From Desulfovibrio sp. Marseille-P6017 (lineage in GTDB: Bacteria; Bacillota_A; Clostridia; Peptostreptococcales; Peptostreptococcaceae), in assembly GCA_900604495.1 (NCBI GenBank), contig UWOR01000007.1, forward strand, positions 1-64,000: DNA of 64,000 nt, written 5' to 3'. Positions within the stretch are counted from its first letter, which is position 1. Each line of letters opens with the position of its first letter. Position numbers and translations under genes: made by a program. Below the pieces are notes generated by a model. The model saw only the letters and a program-made list of their open reading frames with translations, had not been told where the DNA came from and did not search any database. Positions 45,221 through 54,680 of the stretch are shown piece after piece.

Positions 45221-47713
45221 CTATTTATTAAATTTAAATCCTTTTAATCTAAGTGCATTTGTAACTACTGATACAGAGCTTAAACTCATAGCCGCTGCTG
45301 CTATCATAGGATTTAAGAGTGGTCCTCCAAATATATATAAAAAGCCTGCAGCTACTGGAATTCCAACTGTATTATATCCAAATGCCCAAAATAAGTTTTG
45401 TTTTATATTTTTTATAGTTGCATTACTTAATTTTATTGCATTAGGCACATCCATTAAATCACTTTTCATAAGAACTATATCTGCAGATTCCATAGCTACA
45501 TCCGTACCACTACCTATAGCTATACCTATATCTGCCTTTGCTAATGCTGGTGCATCGTTTATACCATCTCCTACCATGGCTACAAACTTACCTTCATTTT
45601 GTAACTTTTCAACTTCTTTAGATTTATCTTCTGGTAAAACTTCTGCTAAAACTATATCTATGCCAAATTGAGATGATATTGCTTGTGCTGTTTTCTTATT
45701 ATCTCCCGTAACCATAGCAACTTTTATTCCCATATTGTGTAATGTTTCTATAGCTTTTTTACTACTTTCTTTTACAACATCTGCTACAGCAATTATTCCA
45801 CCAATGGAATTATCTATTGATATATACATTGGAGTTTTACCTTCACTTGCTAATTTATCAGATTCATTTTCTAAACTACATAGATCAATTTTATTTTCAA
45901 CCATAAGTTTTTTATTTCCAAGCAATATAGATTTATTATCTATTACAACTTCTATACCATGGCCCGGTATAGCTTTAAATTCTTGTATATTTTTAAACTC
46001 TAAGCTTTTCTCTTCTCCAAACCTAACTATAGCTTCTCCTAATGGATGTTCTGAATTTTTTTCTGCACTTGCTGCTAAACTTAATAAGTAGTCTTCATCT
46101 ATATTATTAGAAGTTATTATATCAGTAACCCTAGGCTTACCTTCTGTTATTGTTCCTGTTTTATCAAATATTATTGTATCAATTTTATGTGCAAGTTCTA
46201 GTGCTTCTCCACCTTTTATAAGTATTCCATTTTCAGCACCTTTTCCTGTTCCAACCATTATAGCAGTTGGAGTTGCAAGGCCTAGTGCACAAGGACAAGC
46301 TATAACAAGTACTGATATAAATATAGTAAGTACAAATACTAAGTCTTTTCCTCCAAATATCCACCATGCTAATGCAGAAATTACTGCTATAGTCATTACT
46401 ATAGGAACAAAATATCCTGATACTGTATCTGCAAGTTTTGCTATTGGAGCTTTAGTACCTTGGGCATCTTCTACTAATTTTACTATTTGAGCTAAAGCTG
46501 TATCGCTTCCAACCTTTTCTGCTTTAAATTTAATACTACCATTTTTATTTATACTTGCTCCAGTAACTTTAGAACCTATAGTTTTTTCTACAGGTATACT
46601 TTCTCCTGTTAACATTGATTCATCTACTGAAGTACTTCCTTCTATTACTATACCATCTACGGGTATCTTTTCACCTGGTTTTACTAATATTATATCTCCA
46701 ACCATAACTTCATCAATTGGAGTTTCAACTTCATTTCCATTTATTATTAATATTGCAGTTTTAGGTTGAAGACCCATAAGCTTTTTAATTGCTTCTGATG
46801 TTTTACCTTTTGATCTTGATTCAAAATATTTACCAAGTAATATAAGTGCTATTATTATACCCGCACTTTCATAGTAAAGTTGATGATGGTGCATACCTAC
46901 TATACTACCATTAGCTATTTGAATAGTTGTATATAAACTGTATAAAAACGCTGCACTTGTACCTATTGCAACTAATGTATCCATATTAGGACTTTTTGCA
47001 AACAAAGACTTAAATCCATGTATATAAAACTTATATCCGGCACCCATAACTGGTAATACTAATAATAATTGTATTAGTGCATAATTTAAAGTATGAGTCA
47101 TAGGATTTAATATTCTTGGTAATGGCCATGGTCCTATAGGCTTTGGTATCATAGGCCCCATTGCTATATAAAATAAAGGTATAGCAAATACAGTTGCTAT
47201 TATAAACTTAGTAAATAAAGTCTTCATCTCTTTCTCTTTTTTTAGTTTATCCTCATCTATATTTAAACTTTTTTCTTCCTCAATTGGTTTATACCCAGCC
47301 TTTTCTATAGCTCCTTTTATTTGAGATAACTTTACTAAAGATGGGTTATAGATTATTGTTGCTTTATCTGTAGCTATATTTACATTTATAGATTGTATTC
47401 CATCAAACTTCTTAACTACTCTTTCTACAGCTTTAGCACATGATGCACAAGTCATTCCTTCAATCTTCATTTCTATAGACTTGTTATCTTCTTCAACGTC
47501 AACTCCATACCCTGCTTTTTCTATTACCCCTTTAATTGTATCAAAGCTTACTTTAGAATTATCGTAAACTATATTTAATTTCTCTGTAGCTATGTTTACA
47601 CTTTGCTCTTCTACACCGTCTAACTTTCTAACTACTCTTTCTACAGCTTTAGCACATGCTGCACAGGTCATACCTGTTATTTTATACGTTTCATTTATTT
47701 TATTTGAACTCAT
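45221..47713 (-). CDS. copA: Copper-exporting P1B-type ATPase
   Basis: 830 residues. Two N-terminal heavy-metal domains, each with a CxxC motif (MTCAAC at about 15-20 and MTCASC about 70 residues later). Eight membrane segments include the metal channel motif CPCAL. Actuator TGESIPV, phosphorylation site DKTGTIT, and hinge [15 protein letters not shown]. The CPC motif with N-terminal CxxC domains indicates Cu+ export. An inverted repeat (47749-47766) resembling a CsoR operator lies just before the gene, consistent with copper induction. Monocistronic; no copZ or csoR beside it. Confidence 0.95.
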   Translation of the reverse strand: MSSNKINETYKITGMTCAACAKAVERVVRKLDGVEEQSVNIATEKLNIVYDNSKVSFDTIKGVIEKAGYGVDVEEDNKSIEMKIEGMTCASCAKAVERVVKKFDGIQSINVNIATDKATIIYNPSLVKLSQIKGAIEKAGYKPIEEEKSLNIDEDKLKKEKEMKTLFTKFIIATVFAIPLFYIAMGPMIPKPIGPWPLPRILNPMTHTLNYALIQLLLVLPVMGAGYKFYIHGFKSLFAKSPNMDTLVAIGTSAAFLYSLYTTIQIANGSIVGMHHHQLYYESAGIIIALILLGKYFESRSKGKTSEAIKKLMGLQPKTAILIINGNEVETPIDEVMVGDIILVKPGEKIPVDGIVIEGSTSVDESMLTGESIPVEKTIGSKVTGASINKNGSIKFKAEKVGSDTALAQIVKLVEDAQGTKAPIAKLADTVSGYFVPIVMTIAVISALAWWIFGGKDLVFVLTIFISVLVIACPCALGLATPTAIMVGTGKGAENGILIKGGEALELAHKIDTIIFDKTGTITEGKPRVTDIITSNNIDEDYLLSLAASAEKNSEHPLGEAIVRFGEEKSLEFKNIQEFKAIPGHGIEVVIDNKSILLGNKKLMVENKIDLCSLENESDKLASEGKTPMYISIDNSIGGIIAVADVVKESSKKAIETLHNMGIKVAMVTGDNKKTAQAISSQFGIDIVLAEVLPEDKSKEVEKLQNEGKFVAMVGDGINDAPALAKADIGIAIGSGTDVAMESADIVLMKSDLMDVPNAIKLSNATIKNIKQNLFWAFGYNTVGIPVAAGFLYIFGGPLLNPMIAAAAMSLSSVSVVTNALRLKGFKFNK

Positions 47714-47748
47714 ATCAATCTTCCTTTCTATTTATTTTATAATTATTA

Positions 47749-47766
47749 TATACCCCTTAAGGGTAT
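47749..47766. promoter_or_regulatory. CsoR-like operator upstream of copA
   Basis: ATACCC and GGGTAT separated by five bases (CTTAA), as in copper-responsive CsoR operators of Firmicutes. It lies about 36 bp upstream of the copA start. Confidence 0.65.
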
Positions 47767-47855
47767 GTTAAATCATTTTTTCTCAAAAATCAATTAAAAA
47801 TTTTTATTCTATATAATTTTTCCCATTTAGGTTGTTTTTACTTGCTTTATTACAT

Positions 47856-47889
47856 AAAAAAAGCACACCTTATTTTGATGTGCTTTTTA
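47856..47889 (-). terminator. Terminator of the 44-aa protein gene
   Basis: Stem AAAAAGCACATC/GGTGTGCTTTTT with a G-U pair and seven Ts on the minus strand. Confidence 0.85.
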
Positions 47890-47893
47890 TATC

Positions 47894-48028
47894 TTATAAT
47901 TTTGATATTAATTTTTGTATTAATTGTTTTTTTAATTCTTGCATCATTTCATTATTAGAATTGCTAGTAGCCTTTTGTGTAGATTTCTTTCCATTCTTAC
48001 CTGAAGATGATTTTTTCTTTCTAGACAT
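47894..48028 (-). CDS. Small basic protein (44 aa)
   Basis: ATG at 48026-48028 behind a strong GGAGGG. Product begins MSRKKKSSSGKNGKKSTQKA and ends in a helix MMQELKKQLIQKLISKL. The N-terminal half is Lys/Ser-rich and disordered, the C-terminal half an amphipathic helix, with no signal sequence. It forms a complete unit with its own terminator between copA and the M16 peptidase. Function unknown; nucleic-acid or membrane binding are possible from charge alone. Confidence 0.6.
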   Translation of the reverse strand: MSRKKKSSSGKNGKKSTQKATSNSNNEMMQELKKQLIQKLISKL

Positions 48029-48179
48029 ATACAACCCTCCATATTTATATTTCTTATTATATAAATATGATTTTTGATGACCTAAGTTGACAAAAACTAA
48101 GGTTTTAATAATTATAGTTTTAGATTTATAGTAAATATTATAATTTATTACTTTTTATACATCTTTTCAGGCTCATATA

Positions 48180-51107
48180 TTATTTTAAAACATTTACTAA
48201 ATTTTTAAATAAATCTTTATTATCTTTTATTTCTTTTTCATTACCAACAACTGCTAAATAATCCTTATTCATAACTTTATCAACTATTTCTGAATAAGAT
48301 TTTATATCCTCAACCTTAGTATTTAAAACTTCTTCTCTTTCTTTCTTTCGATCAGCATTAGTAATATTTCTAATAAACATTGAAGTTGCTTTCATTCCTT
48401 TATAATAAGGCATAAGTGGCGTATCTAAATTACTGATTGTTCCTATTATATATTTTGTCATTTCTCTATCAGATATATCAAAGTTTTCTAAATAGTTTCC
48501 TGCACCTTCATAAGCATTAAGAGTATTTACTAAGTTAGGATCTCTATAAGATACAAATATCATGCTTCCTTCTCTATTTATATTACTCATAGCCCCATAT
48601 GCTCCACCTTTTACTCTGACATTATTCCAAAGATAATCATATCCAAGTATAGTTTTTAGTACTAGCATACTACCACTATAATCATACCCTAATTCTTTAT
48701 AGTTATATCCTTTAGCAACATACTGTACATTTGCAGGAGTCATCAATCCTTCATTTTTTTGCTTATTTACAAATTTATACTCATAAGCTTCTAGTTTTTC
48801 ATTACTTAATATATTGGTTAATCTATCTAAATTTTCTTTTAATAGATTTACTTCTTTCTCTTCTCCTGTAATTGATACAGTTAAGTTATTTTTATTAAAT
48901 ATAGTTTTTTGAAGTTCATATAATTTTTCTTTAAGATTATCAAACTCACTATCAAAGTTTTTCTCTATATTCTTTAAAAATTCATAATAATCATATCCTG
49001 ATATTTTTTCTAAATAAGATGCAGTTGGAGAGAAATATGATGTAAGTCTAGCATTAGCTACTTGATGACCAGCTTGCATTAGATTCATCTCTATTCTAGA
49101 AATTAGTTCTCTTATAATTTCTCTTATTCTTTTACTATCTTCAAATAGTGTATTTTCTATTATATCAGATAGTATATCTATTGACTTTCTACACTTATCG
49201 TCCATTACTTTAATATGAGCCTCTATGAATGGATAAAATTTATTTATATCCTTATCATTTGAATATACTACGTTTTTGAAGAATAAATCTCCTGTGTTTA
49301 TAAGTATTTCATTTGATAATTCTTTATAATCATAAGTTTTAGTATCTACCTTAGTAAGTAAGTTACATAATAAGCTAAAATATGGTATATCTTCTTCTTT
49401 AATACATTTTGCATAAAACATAAAATTTAAGTAAGCTATATTGCTAGTAAATGATCTAAAATGAAGTAAGTCTATATCATTATACTTACTTTCTTCTATA
49501 CTTAAATCTTCTACCTCTTTTCCTATATCCTCTATAGATAACATTGGTATGGTCTCTAGGACTTCTGGTAAGTCAGGTGTACTCTGACGTAGTATTAAAC
49601 TTTGTGTTTCTTCAACTATTTTATCTAATTCTTCATCATTTAATCTCTCTTTATATAATTTAAGCTTTGCTTTTAATTCTTCATCTTCTTTTTCAGCTAA
49701 CCCTTTTTCTGGCTTTAGTACAAGTAAAGAAGAATGATTATTATCTAAAATATATTTTTGTATAAGATTTTCGAAATAGTTACTTGTAAGTGCCTTTTTT
49801 ACATTTTCTATAGCCTTTTCATATTTTATATGCATAAGTGGATCTCCACCATAAAGCCATGTATCCATAGCATTCATATAATATATAAGACCTTTTGGAT
49901 AACTTCCTGTATCGCCTTCTCTTAGTTTAAATTCAAATACATTTATACAACCTTCTATTAATTTTTTATCTATACCGTTTTTCACAAGATCATTAAGTGT
50001 ATCATATACAATTCTTTTAAATTCTTCTTTTTTATCTATATCACTATTTTTAACGATTATACTAAATACTGGTTGTAATATCCCATTATCAAAACTACCA
50101 AATACATCTTTTCCTATCTCTGCATCTATTAATGCTTTTTTAAGTGGTGCACCTTCTGTTTCTAATAATAAATATTCTAATATATTTAATCCTGTATAAA
50201 CATCATCATCTGTAGACCTACCTGTTACATAATTTAATGCTAAGTAAGTTTTTTCTTTATCATCATCTTCCATGGATATAGAGTATGAGTAATTTACTTC
50301 TTTCATTTCATTATAAGCATCTTGTGGTTTTATATCTGCATCAACTTCTATCTTATCAAATTTAGATAAGTAATTATCATTTATAAACTCCAGTTGTTTT
50401 TCTAAGTTTCCATCTCCATATAAGAAAATATAGCTATTCGATGGATGATAGTACTTTTTATGAGTATCTATAAACTGTTCGTAAGTTAAATCTGGTATAT
50501 TCTTAGGATCTCCTCCTGACTCGTTATAGTAAGTGTTATCAGGGAACAATGTTTGTTGTATTCTTCTTAAAAGTATACCTTCTGGAGAAGAAAATGCCCC
50601 TTTCATTTCATTATAAACTACGCCTTTATAAGTTAAATCCTCATCTTTATTCTCAAGATCATAATGCCAACCTTCTTGCATTAAAATTTCCTTAGTGTTA
50701 TATATATTAGGGAAAAATACAGCATCTAAATAAACATCCATTAAGTTAAAGAAATCTTTATCATTTTGACTTGCTATTGGATATATTGTTTTATCAGGAT
50801 AAGTCATAGCATTTAAAAATGTATTCAAAGATCCTTTTACTAGTTCTACAAATGGTTCTTTTGTAGGGAATTTTCTTGATCCACATAACACACTATGTTC
50901 TAATATATGCATAACTCCAGTACTATCATTAGGAGGAGTCTTAAATCCTATTGCAAAGACTTTATTACTATCATCATTTTCCATATGTAAAAGTCTTGCT
51001 CCTGTTTTTTCATGTTCAAATATTTTAGCTTTTGAATTAACTTCTTCTATATATTCTTCACTCTTTAAAATGAAACCATTATATAATTTACCTATTTTAT
51101 ATTCCAT
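48180..51107 (-). CDS. Insulinase family M16C metallopeptidase (PreP-like)
   Basis: 975 residues, normal for the M16C group. The inverted zinc motif HILEH (residues 67-71) with the distal glutamate in YNEMKGAFSSP forms the active site in the first domain. The M16C-associated central domain and a catalytically inactive C-terminal half follow, together enclosing a peptide-digesting chamber. No signal peptide, so it degrades short peptides inside the cell. Monocistronic. Confidence 0.92.
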   Translation of the reverse strand: MEYKIGKLYNGFILKSEEYIEEVNSKAKIFEHEKTGARLLHMENDDSNKVFAIGFKTPPNDSTGVMHILEHSVLCGSRKFPTKEPFVELVKGSLNTFLNAMTYPDKTIYPIASQNDKDFFNLMDVYLDAVFFPNIYNTKEILMQEGWHYDLENKDEDLTYKGVVYNEMKGAFSSPEGILLRRIQQTLFPDNTYYNESGGDPKNIPDLTYEQFIDTHKKYYHPSNSYIFLYGDGNLEKQLEFINDNYLSKFDKIEVDADIKPQDAYNEMKEVNYSYSISMEDDDKEKTYLALNYVTGRSTDDDVYTGLNILEYLLLETEGAPLKKALIDAEIGKDVFGSFDNGILQPVFSIIVKNSDIDKKEEFKRIVYDTLNDLVKNGIDKKLIEGCINVFEFKLREGDTGSYPKGLIYYMNAMDTWLYGGDPLMHIKYEKAIENVKKALTSNYFENLIQKYILDNNHSSLLVLKPEKGLAEKEDEELKAKLKLYKERLNDEELDKIVEETQSLILRQSTPDLPEVLETIPMLSIEDIGKEVEDLSIEESKYNDIDLLHFRSFTSNIAYLNFMFYAKCIKEEDIPYFSLLCNLLTKVDTKTYDYKELSNEILINTGDLFFKNVVYSNDKDINKFYPFIEAHIKVMDDKCRKSIDILSDIIENTLFEDSKRIREIIRELISRIEMNLMQAGHQVANARLTSYFSPTASYLEKISGYDYYEFLKNIEKNFDSEFDNLKEKLYELQKTIFNKNNLTVSITGEEKEVNLLKENLDRLTNILSNEKLEAYEYKFVNKQKNEGLMTPANVQYVAKGYNYKELGYDYSGSMLVLKTILGYDYLWNNVRVKGGAYGAMSNINREGSMIFVSYRDPNLVNTLNAYEGAGNYLENFDISDREMTKYIIGTISNLDTPLMPYYKGMKATSMFIRNITNADRKKEREEVLNTKVEDIKSYSEIVDKVMNKDYLAVVGNEKEIKDNKDLFKNLVNVLK

Positions 51108-51232
51108 TTTTACCTCCTATTTTTCTTTGTATATATATTTTCCTATATTTATATTATAGTTATACCCTATTTTTTGGTAAACCTTAAATATTTATTTTTT
51201 ATTCTTATATAATATTTATTTTTAAATTTACA

Positions 51233-51248
51233 ATTGTATCAGTACAAT
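51233..51248. promoter_or_regulatory. Perfect palindrome upstream of the ECF S component
   Basis: ATTGTA-TCAG-TACAAT, a perfect 6-4-6 inverted repeat about 70 bp before the start codon, the size of a dimeric repressor operator (GntR/TetR type). The regulator is not identified. Confidence 0.4.
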
Positions 51249-51319
51249 ATTTATTGTTTTCTATTTTGTAATTCAATATAATTAAGTTATTAAATTTATT
51301 TATAAATTCGGAGGTTATT

Positions 51320-51838
51320 ATGAACAATAAAACAAAAAAAATAGTACTAAATGGACTTATGATAGCCTTAGTTTGCATATCTACAATGGCTATACAAATA
51401 CCTGTTCCAGGAACTCATGGTTATGTTAATATAGGTGATTCAATTATATTTGTTACTTCAATTTTATTTGGCCCTATATCTGGATTTTTAGCTGGAGGTA
51501 TGGGTTCCGCTTTTGCAGACATTTTAAGTGGTTATACACATTGGGCTTTATTTACATTTATTATAAAAGGACTTGAAGGATATATAGTTGGAATGTTAGC
51601 AAAAAAAGGTGATACAATTTTTAAAAATGTATCATCAACTATTATAGGTGCAATAATTATGGTATTAGGATACTTTATAGCTGGAGCATTTTTAGAAGGA
51701 AGTTTTGCGGTTTCATCAACATCTATACCATCAAACTCCATACAAGGAATTGTAAGTATAATTGTATCACTTCCAATATATCAGTCTTTGAGCAATATAA
51801 ACTATATAAAATCTTTAAAAAAACATAGTCAAATATAA
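51320..51838 (+). CDS. ECF transporter S component
   Basis: 172 residues, five to six membrane segments. The early pattern VPGTHGYVNIGDSIIFVTSILFGPISGFLAGGMGSAFADILSGY is that of the HmpT/PF07155 group of vitamin-binding S components, which share a common energising EcfA-EcfA'-EcfT module encoded elsewhere. The ligand is probably a vitamin or its precursor (pyridoxine or thiamine-pyrimidine type); not decidable here. No TPP or FMN riboswitch upstream, but there is a palindromic operator-like site. Confidence 0.82.
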   Translation: MNNKTKKIVLNGLMIALVCISTMAIQIPVPGTHGYVNIGDSIIFVTSILFGPISGFLAGGMGSAFADILSGYTHWALFTFIIKGLEGYIVGMLAKKGDTIFKNVSSTIIGAIIMVLGYFIAGAFLEGSFAVSSTSIPSNSIQGIVSIIVSLPIYQSLSNINYIKSLKKHSQI

Positions 51839-51886
51839 AAAGTCTATCTGATACTTTTATTATTAATATAGTATCAGATAGACTTT
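51836..51886. terminator. Bidirectional terminator between convergent genes
   Basis: 19-bp stem AAAAAGTCTATCTGATACT/AGTATCAGATAGACTTTTT with T tracts on both strands, shared by the S-component gene and the 182-aa gene. Confidence 0.9.
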
Positions 51887-52435
51887 TTATATTTGAGAAC
51901 CTATAATTGTGTCTACTATATTATTCAAATTTCCTCTTACTTTAAAATTAGTGTATATTGGTATCATGAAATTTACTTTTGATCTCATATCGCTACCTTC
52001 TTTTTGTATACTACTAGTTAAGTTAATAAATTTGTTTAAAAAATCTTTATCTTCATTACTTAAATCATTTACATCCTTAAGTAAAATAGCATTTAATTTA
52101 TCAGATATATTAATCATAGTTCCATCTACTTTACTAAGGTATTTTCTTAATAATACTGTATTTAAAGTATAATTTCTAGAATTTATCATAAATCCTCTTA
52201 AATCATCCCAATGCTCTTTTGCATTATAAATAGCTTTGTTTTTACTTTCATTTTCTTTGCTTCCATTTACGACTTCACTCAAATCAGAGTTGTAATCAGC
52301 TACATTCACCAAACATTGAGACTGATAATTAAAAACATCTTTTAAATTTTTAGATAAAGAAATATTTAAAATTACAGACATTAAAAGCAATAATATAATT
52401 AATACATATATAACATTATTTTTTATCTTACTCAT
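51887..52435 (-). CDS. Membrane-anchored hypothetical protein (182 aa)
   Basis: One N-terminal membrane segment (about residues 8-28) followed by a long, mostly helical extracytoplasmic domain (SEVVNGSKENESKNKAIYNAKEHW and DVNDLSNEDKDFLNKFINL). No lipobox and no known domain; the helices recall four-helix-bundle sensor domains, but no signalling module follows. Ends at the shared terminator. Stands between the S component and the hsm operon. Confidence 0.55.
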   Translation of the reverse strand: MSKIKNNVIYVLIILLLLMSVILNISLSKNLKDVFNYQSQCLVNVADYNSDLSEVVNGSKENESKNKAIYNAKEHWDDLRGFMINSRNYTLNTVLLRKYLSKVDGTMINISDKLNAILLKDVNDLSNEDKDFLNKFINLTSSIQKEGSDMRSKVNFMIPIYTNFKVRGNLNNIVDTIIGSQI

Positions 52436-52525
52436 ATGATTATCTCCTAAAAAAAATGTTAGTATTATTTTATATTATGCCAATTTAAAGTTAATATTAT
52501 TTTCATCCTAATAAAAATTTTAATA

Positions 52526-52921
52526 CTATCTTCCCATTCCTATTATCATTCCTATTGCATATGGTACTAGCCATATAACCCAAACAACTATACTAAATTT
52601 GTGGAAGGTAGCTTTTCTTTTTTCATCATTCTTAACTAAAACATAAGTTGCCCAAAGTGCATGAAATAACATTAATACGATTGCTAAAAATCCTGTTAAA
52701 CCATGTAATGTTTGAGTTGCCACATCACCTATAGCCATTCCAGATTTAGCTATTTTACTCATAATCATAGTTCCTGTTGTATCACATATTAATCCTAACC
52801 AAAATAAAATTAAATGAGTTTTATTAAGACTCTTTGATCTTCTCTCTCCAAATACACCTATTGTATAAAATACTAAAGCTAAAGTTATTGTAACTATTGC
52901 AAATATTAAAGTACTATTCAT
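52526..52921 (-). CDS. hsmA: HsmA family membrane protein (TIGR03987)
   Basis: 131 residues, four membrane segments, with conserved His and Asp in FWLGLICDTTGTMIM, TLHGLTGFLAIVLMLFHALWATYV and HKFSIVVWVIWLVPY. The histidines suit heme binding. In C. difficile HsmA is a heme-binding membrane protein induced by heme through the MarR-like HsmR, and protects from oxidants. Here it starts 3 bp after a MarR gene, the same order. Assignment by memory of that family plus synteny. Confidence 0.75.
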   Translation of the reverse strand: MNSTLIFAIVTITLALVFYTIGVFGERRSKSLNKTHLILFWLGLICDTTGTMIMSKIAKSGMAIGDVATQTLHGLTGFLAIVLMLFHALWATYVLVKNDEKRKATFHKFSIVVWVIWLVPYAIGMIIGMGR

Positions 52922-52924
52922 CTT

Positions 52925-53353
52925 TTATTCTCCTTTTAATTTATTTCTTAATTTAATTAAACTTTCTTTCGTTTCTTTTACTTCTTCATCAGTAAAATTT
53001 TCAAATATTTTATCAAAACTCCTATTTATATCATGTCTAAAGTTTTTAGCGTATTCTAATCCTTTATTTGAAAACTCTATATAAGTATTTCTTTTGTCAT
53101 TTTCTAGTTTAAATTTTTTAACATAATCAGCCGCTTCTAATCTACTGACTATACCTGATACGGTTCCTTTTGCTAATGACATCTCTTTACATAATTCTGA
53201 TATCGTAATCTTTCCTTTATGAGCTATTAACTTTATAACCATAGTTTGCTGATGTGTAAGACTACTTTCTTTTAAATTATCATTTACAATCTCTATGGTA
53301 CTTGCATATATTTCTTTTATCAACATTGCTATTTCAAATGAATCGTATTTCAC
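52925..53353 (-). CDS. hsmR: MarR-family regulator (HsmR-like)
   Basis: 142 residues with a MarR winged helix: ITISELCKEMSLAKGTVSGIVSRLEAADYV is the recognition region and KLENDKRNTYIEFSNKG the wing. It lies between an unknown membrane protein gene (21 bp upstream) and hsmA (3 bp downstream). As in C. difficile HsmR it is likely a heme-responsive repressor of its own operon; two tandem palindrome-containing repeats overlap the start region of the predicted transcript (53841-53877). Confidence 0.78.
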   Translation of the reverse strand: MKYDSFEIAMLIKEIYASTIEIVNDNLKESSLTHQQTMVIKLIAHKGKITISELCKEMSLAKGTVSGIVSRLEAADYVKKFKLENDKRNTYIEFSNKGLEYAKNFRHDINRSFDKIFENFTDEEVKETKESLIKLRNKLKGE

Positions 53354-53374
53354 TTAAATGTACTCTCCCTATCA

Positions 53375-53824
53375 TTAATTATTGTATTTTAATTTAGTAT
53401 TTTCAAAGTTAAAACAATTTATTAAAAAAAGCACACCAGATGTAAATAATGCACCTCCAAGGCCCATATAAAAACTGCCTAAATAAACTGGATTAAATAT
53501 ATTTAAACTTCTTATTGTAATTCCAAAAAACATCATACATCCCATTATTATATAACTTTTCTTATCAAAAAAGGCAAATATACATCTTCTTTCTGACTCG
53601 TGACTTAAAATTCTTTTAATATGTTTTTTCAACATCTTACTAAAAATAAAGTTAAAGAATAAATAATAAACTACTATAGCTATTCCTAAAATTATTATTA
53701 TATTTGCATTATTGTTATTTACATCTATTTGACCTAGTGTGAATACTCTAAATCCTGCTACTAACCATACTAATCCTGCTACTAATAATAGTGTTTTTTT
53801 ATTTGCTTTTATTATGTTACCCAT
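53375..53824 (-). CDS. Four-TM membrane protein in the hsm operon
   Basis: 149 residues from the ATG at 53822-53824 (GGGAGG upstream; the longer frame would use a TTG). Four predicted membrane segments pair in two hairpins, separated by a basic cytoplasmic loop (KMLKKHIKRILSHESERR). No known family. As first gene of the operon with hsmR and hsmA it may be an additional heme-response component that is not part of the described two-gene system; this is inference from position. Confidence 0.65.
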   Translation of the reverse strand: MGNIIKANKKTLLLVAGLVWLVAGFRVFTLGQIDVNNNNANIIIILGIAIVVYYLFFNFIFSKMLKKHIKRILSHESERRCIFAFFDKKSYIIMGCMMFFGITIRSLNIFNPVYLGSFYMGLGGALFTSGVLFLINCFNFENTKLKYNN

Positions 53825-53840
53825 TTTATGACCTCCCAAC

Positions 53841-53877
53841 TTAGTTCTTATGCAAACCGATTAGTTTCTATGCAAAC
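53841..53877 (-). promoter_or_regulatory. Tandem operators of the hsm operon
   Basis: Two copies of TTAGTTYYTATGCAAAC (53841-53857 and 53861-53877, plus strand) at a 20-bp period, two helical turns. The upstream copy is a full palindrome TAGTTT-N6-AAACTA. Both sit directly after the promoter -10, ideal for MarR-type repression. Confidence 0.7.
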
Positions 53878-53878
53878 T

Positions 53879-53907
53879 ATTTTATTACTATAAATCATTT
53901 TTGTCAA
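53879..53907 (-). promoter_or_regulatory. Promoter of the hsm operon
   Basis: Minus strand TTGACA (53902-53907), 17-bp spacer, TAAAAT (53879-53884), immediately upstream of the tandem operators. Confidence 0.75.
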
Positions 53908-53934
53908 TAAAATTATTATAATAATATTTACTAT

Positions 53935-53979
53935 AAAAAAATAAGTTATCTCATTTACTTAGAGATAACTTATTTTTTT
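53935..53979 (-). terminator. Terminator after the pentapeptide gene
   Basis: Stem AAAAAATAAGTTATCTC/GAGATAACTTATTTTTT around the stop at 53978. Confidence 0.85.
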
Positions 53980-54640
53980 ATCTTATAACTATACCCATTA
54001 ATTTTGTTAAGTCTAAAGCTTGTTCTACAGAAAAAACTCCTCCTTGAACATCTTTTAGCCTTAATTCTATACCATCTATATTACTAGTTGTAAAATCTAC
54101 ATCATTTAAGGATATTCCTGTAAATACAGTTTTTATTAAATTTGAATTTTCTAGATACATACCTTCATTTTCGACCTCTTGAAAGACAGAATAACTAAAA
54201 TCCGAATTAATAATATTAATTCCTTTAAATTTTGAAAATGCTAAATTCAAATATCTTCCCATAGTTTCTTTAAAAACTACACTTTTTAAAATACAATCAT
54301 TAAATAAACTTCCTACTAATTTACAATTTATAAATTCAACTCTATATATTCCACTGTTTGAAAAATCTATATTAGATAAATCACAATTTTCAAATATAAC
54401 ATCTACCATATCAATTTTTCTAAAATCACAATTTTCAAAAACTACATTTCTAAATACACAGCCATTTAATCTAATACTTACTTCACTTATATCATGTATT
54501 TTATCATCATCAATTAATGCATCCTCTACCGTTTCGTAATCAAATATTTTATCTAAAACTTCTTCACTTGTATATTTATACAGGTTATTTAAAATTTTAG
54601 GTTTTTGTATCTTTGTCTTCTTGTTCATTTCATCATCCAA
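53978..54640 (-). CDS. Pentapeptide repeat protein downstream of the antiporter
   Basis: 220 residues. About residues 50-185 consist of degenerate pentapeptide repeats (NCDFRK, NCDLSN, IDFSN, NSNLIKT, DVDFTTSN) forming a beta-helix. An internal ATG at 54628 may be the true start, since it has the better spacing to a GGATG site. It begins 40 bp after the antiporter stop and ends at a terminator, so it is probably carried on the fluoride-responsive transcript. Confidence 0.75.
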   Translation of the reverse strand: MDDEMNKKTKIQKPKILNNLYKYTSEEVLDKIFDYETVEDALIDDDKIHDISEVSIRLNGCVFRNVVFENCDFRKIDMVDVIFENCDLSNIDFSNSGIYRVEFINCKLVGSLFNDCILKSVVFKETMGRYLNLAFSKFKGINIINSDFSYSVFQEVENEGMYLENSNLIKTVFTGISLNDVDFTTSNIDGIELRLKDVQGGVFSVEQALDLTKLMGIVIR

Positions 54641-54680
54641 TCTTAATGTATTTTATAATATTTTACCATATAGACTATAT

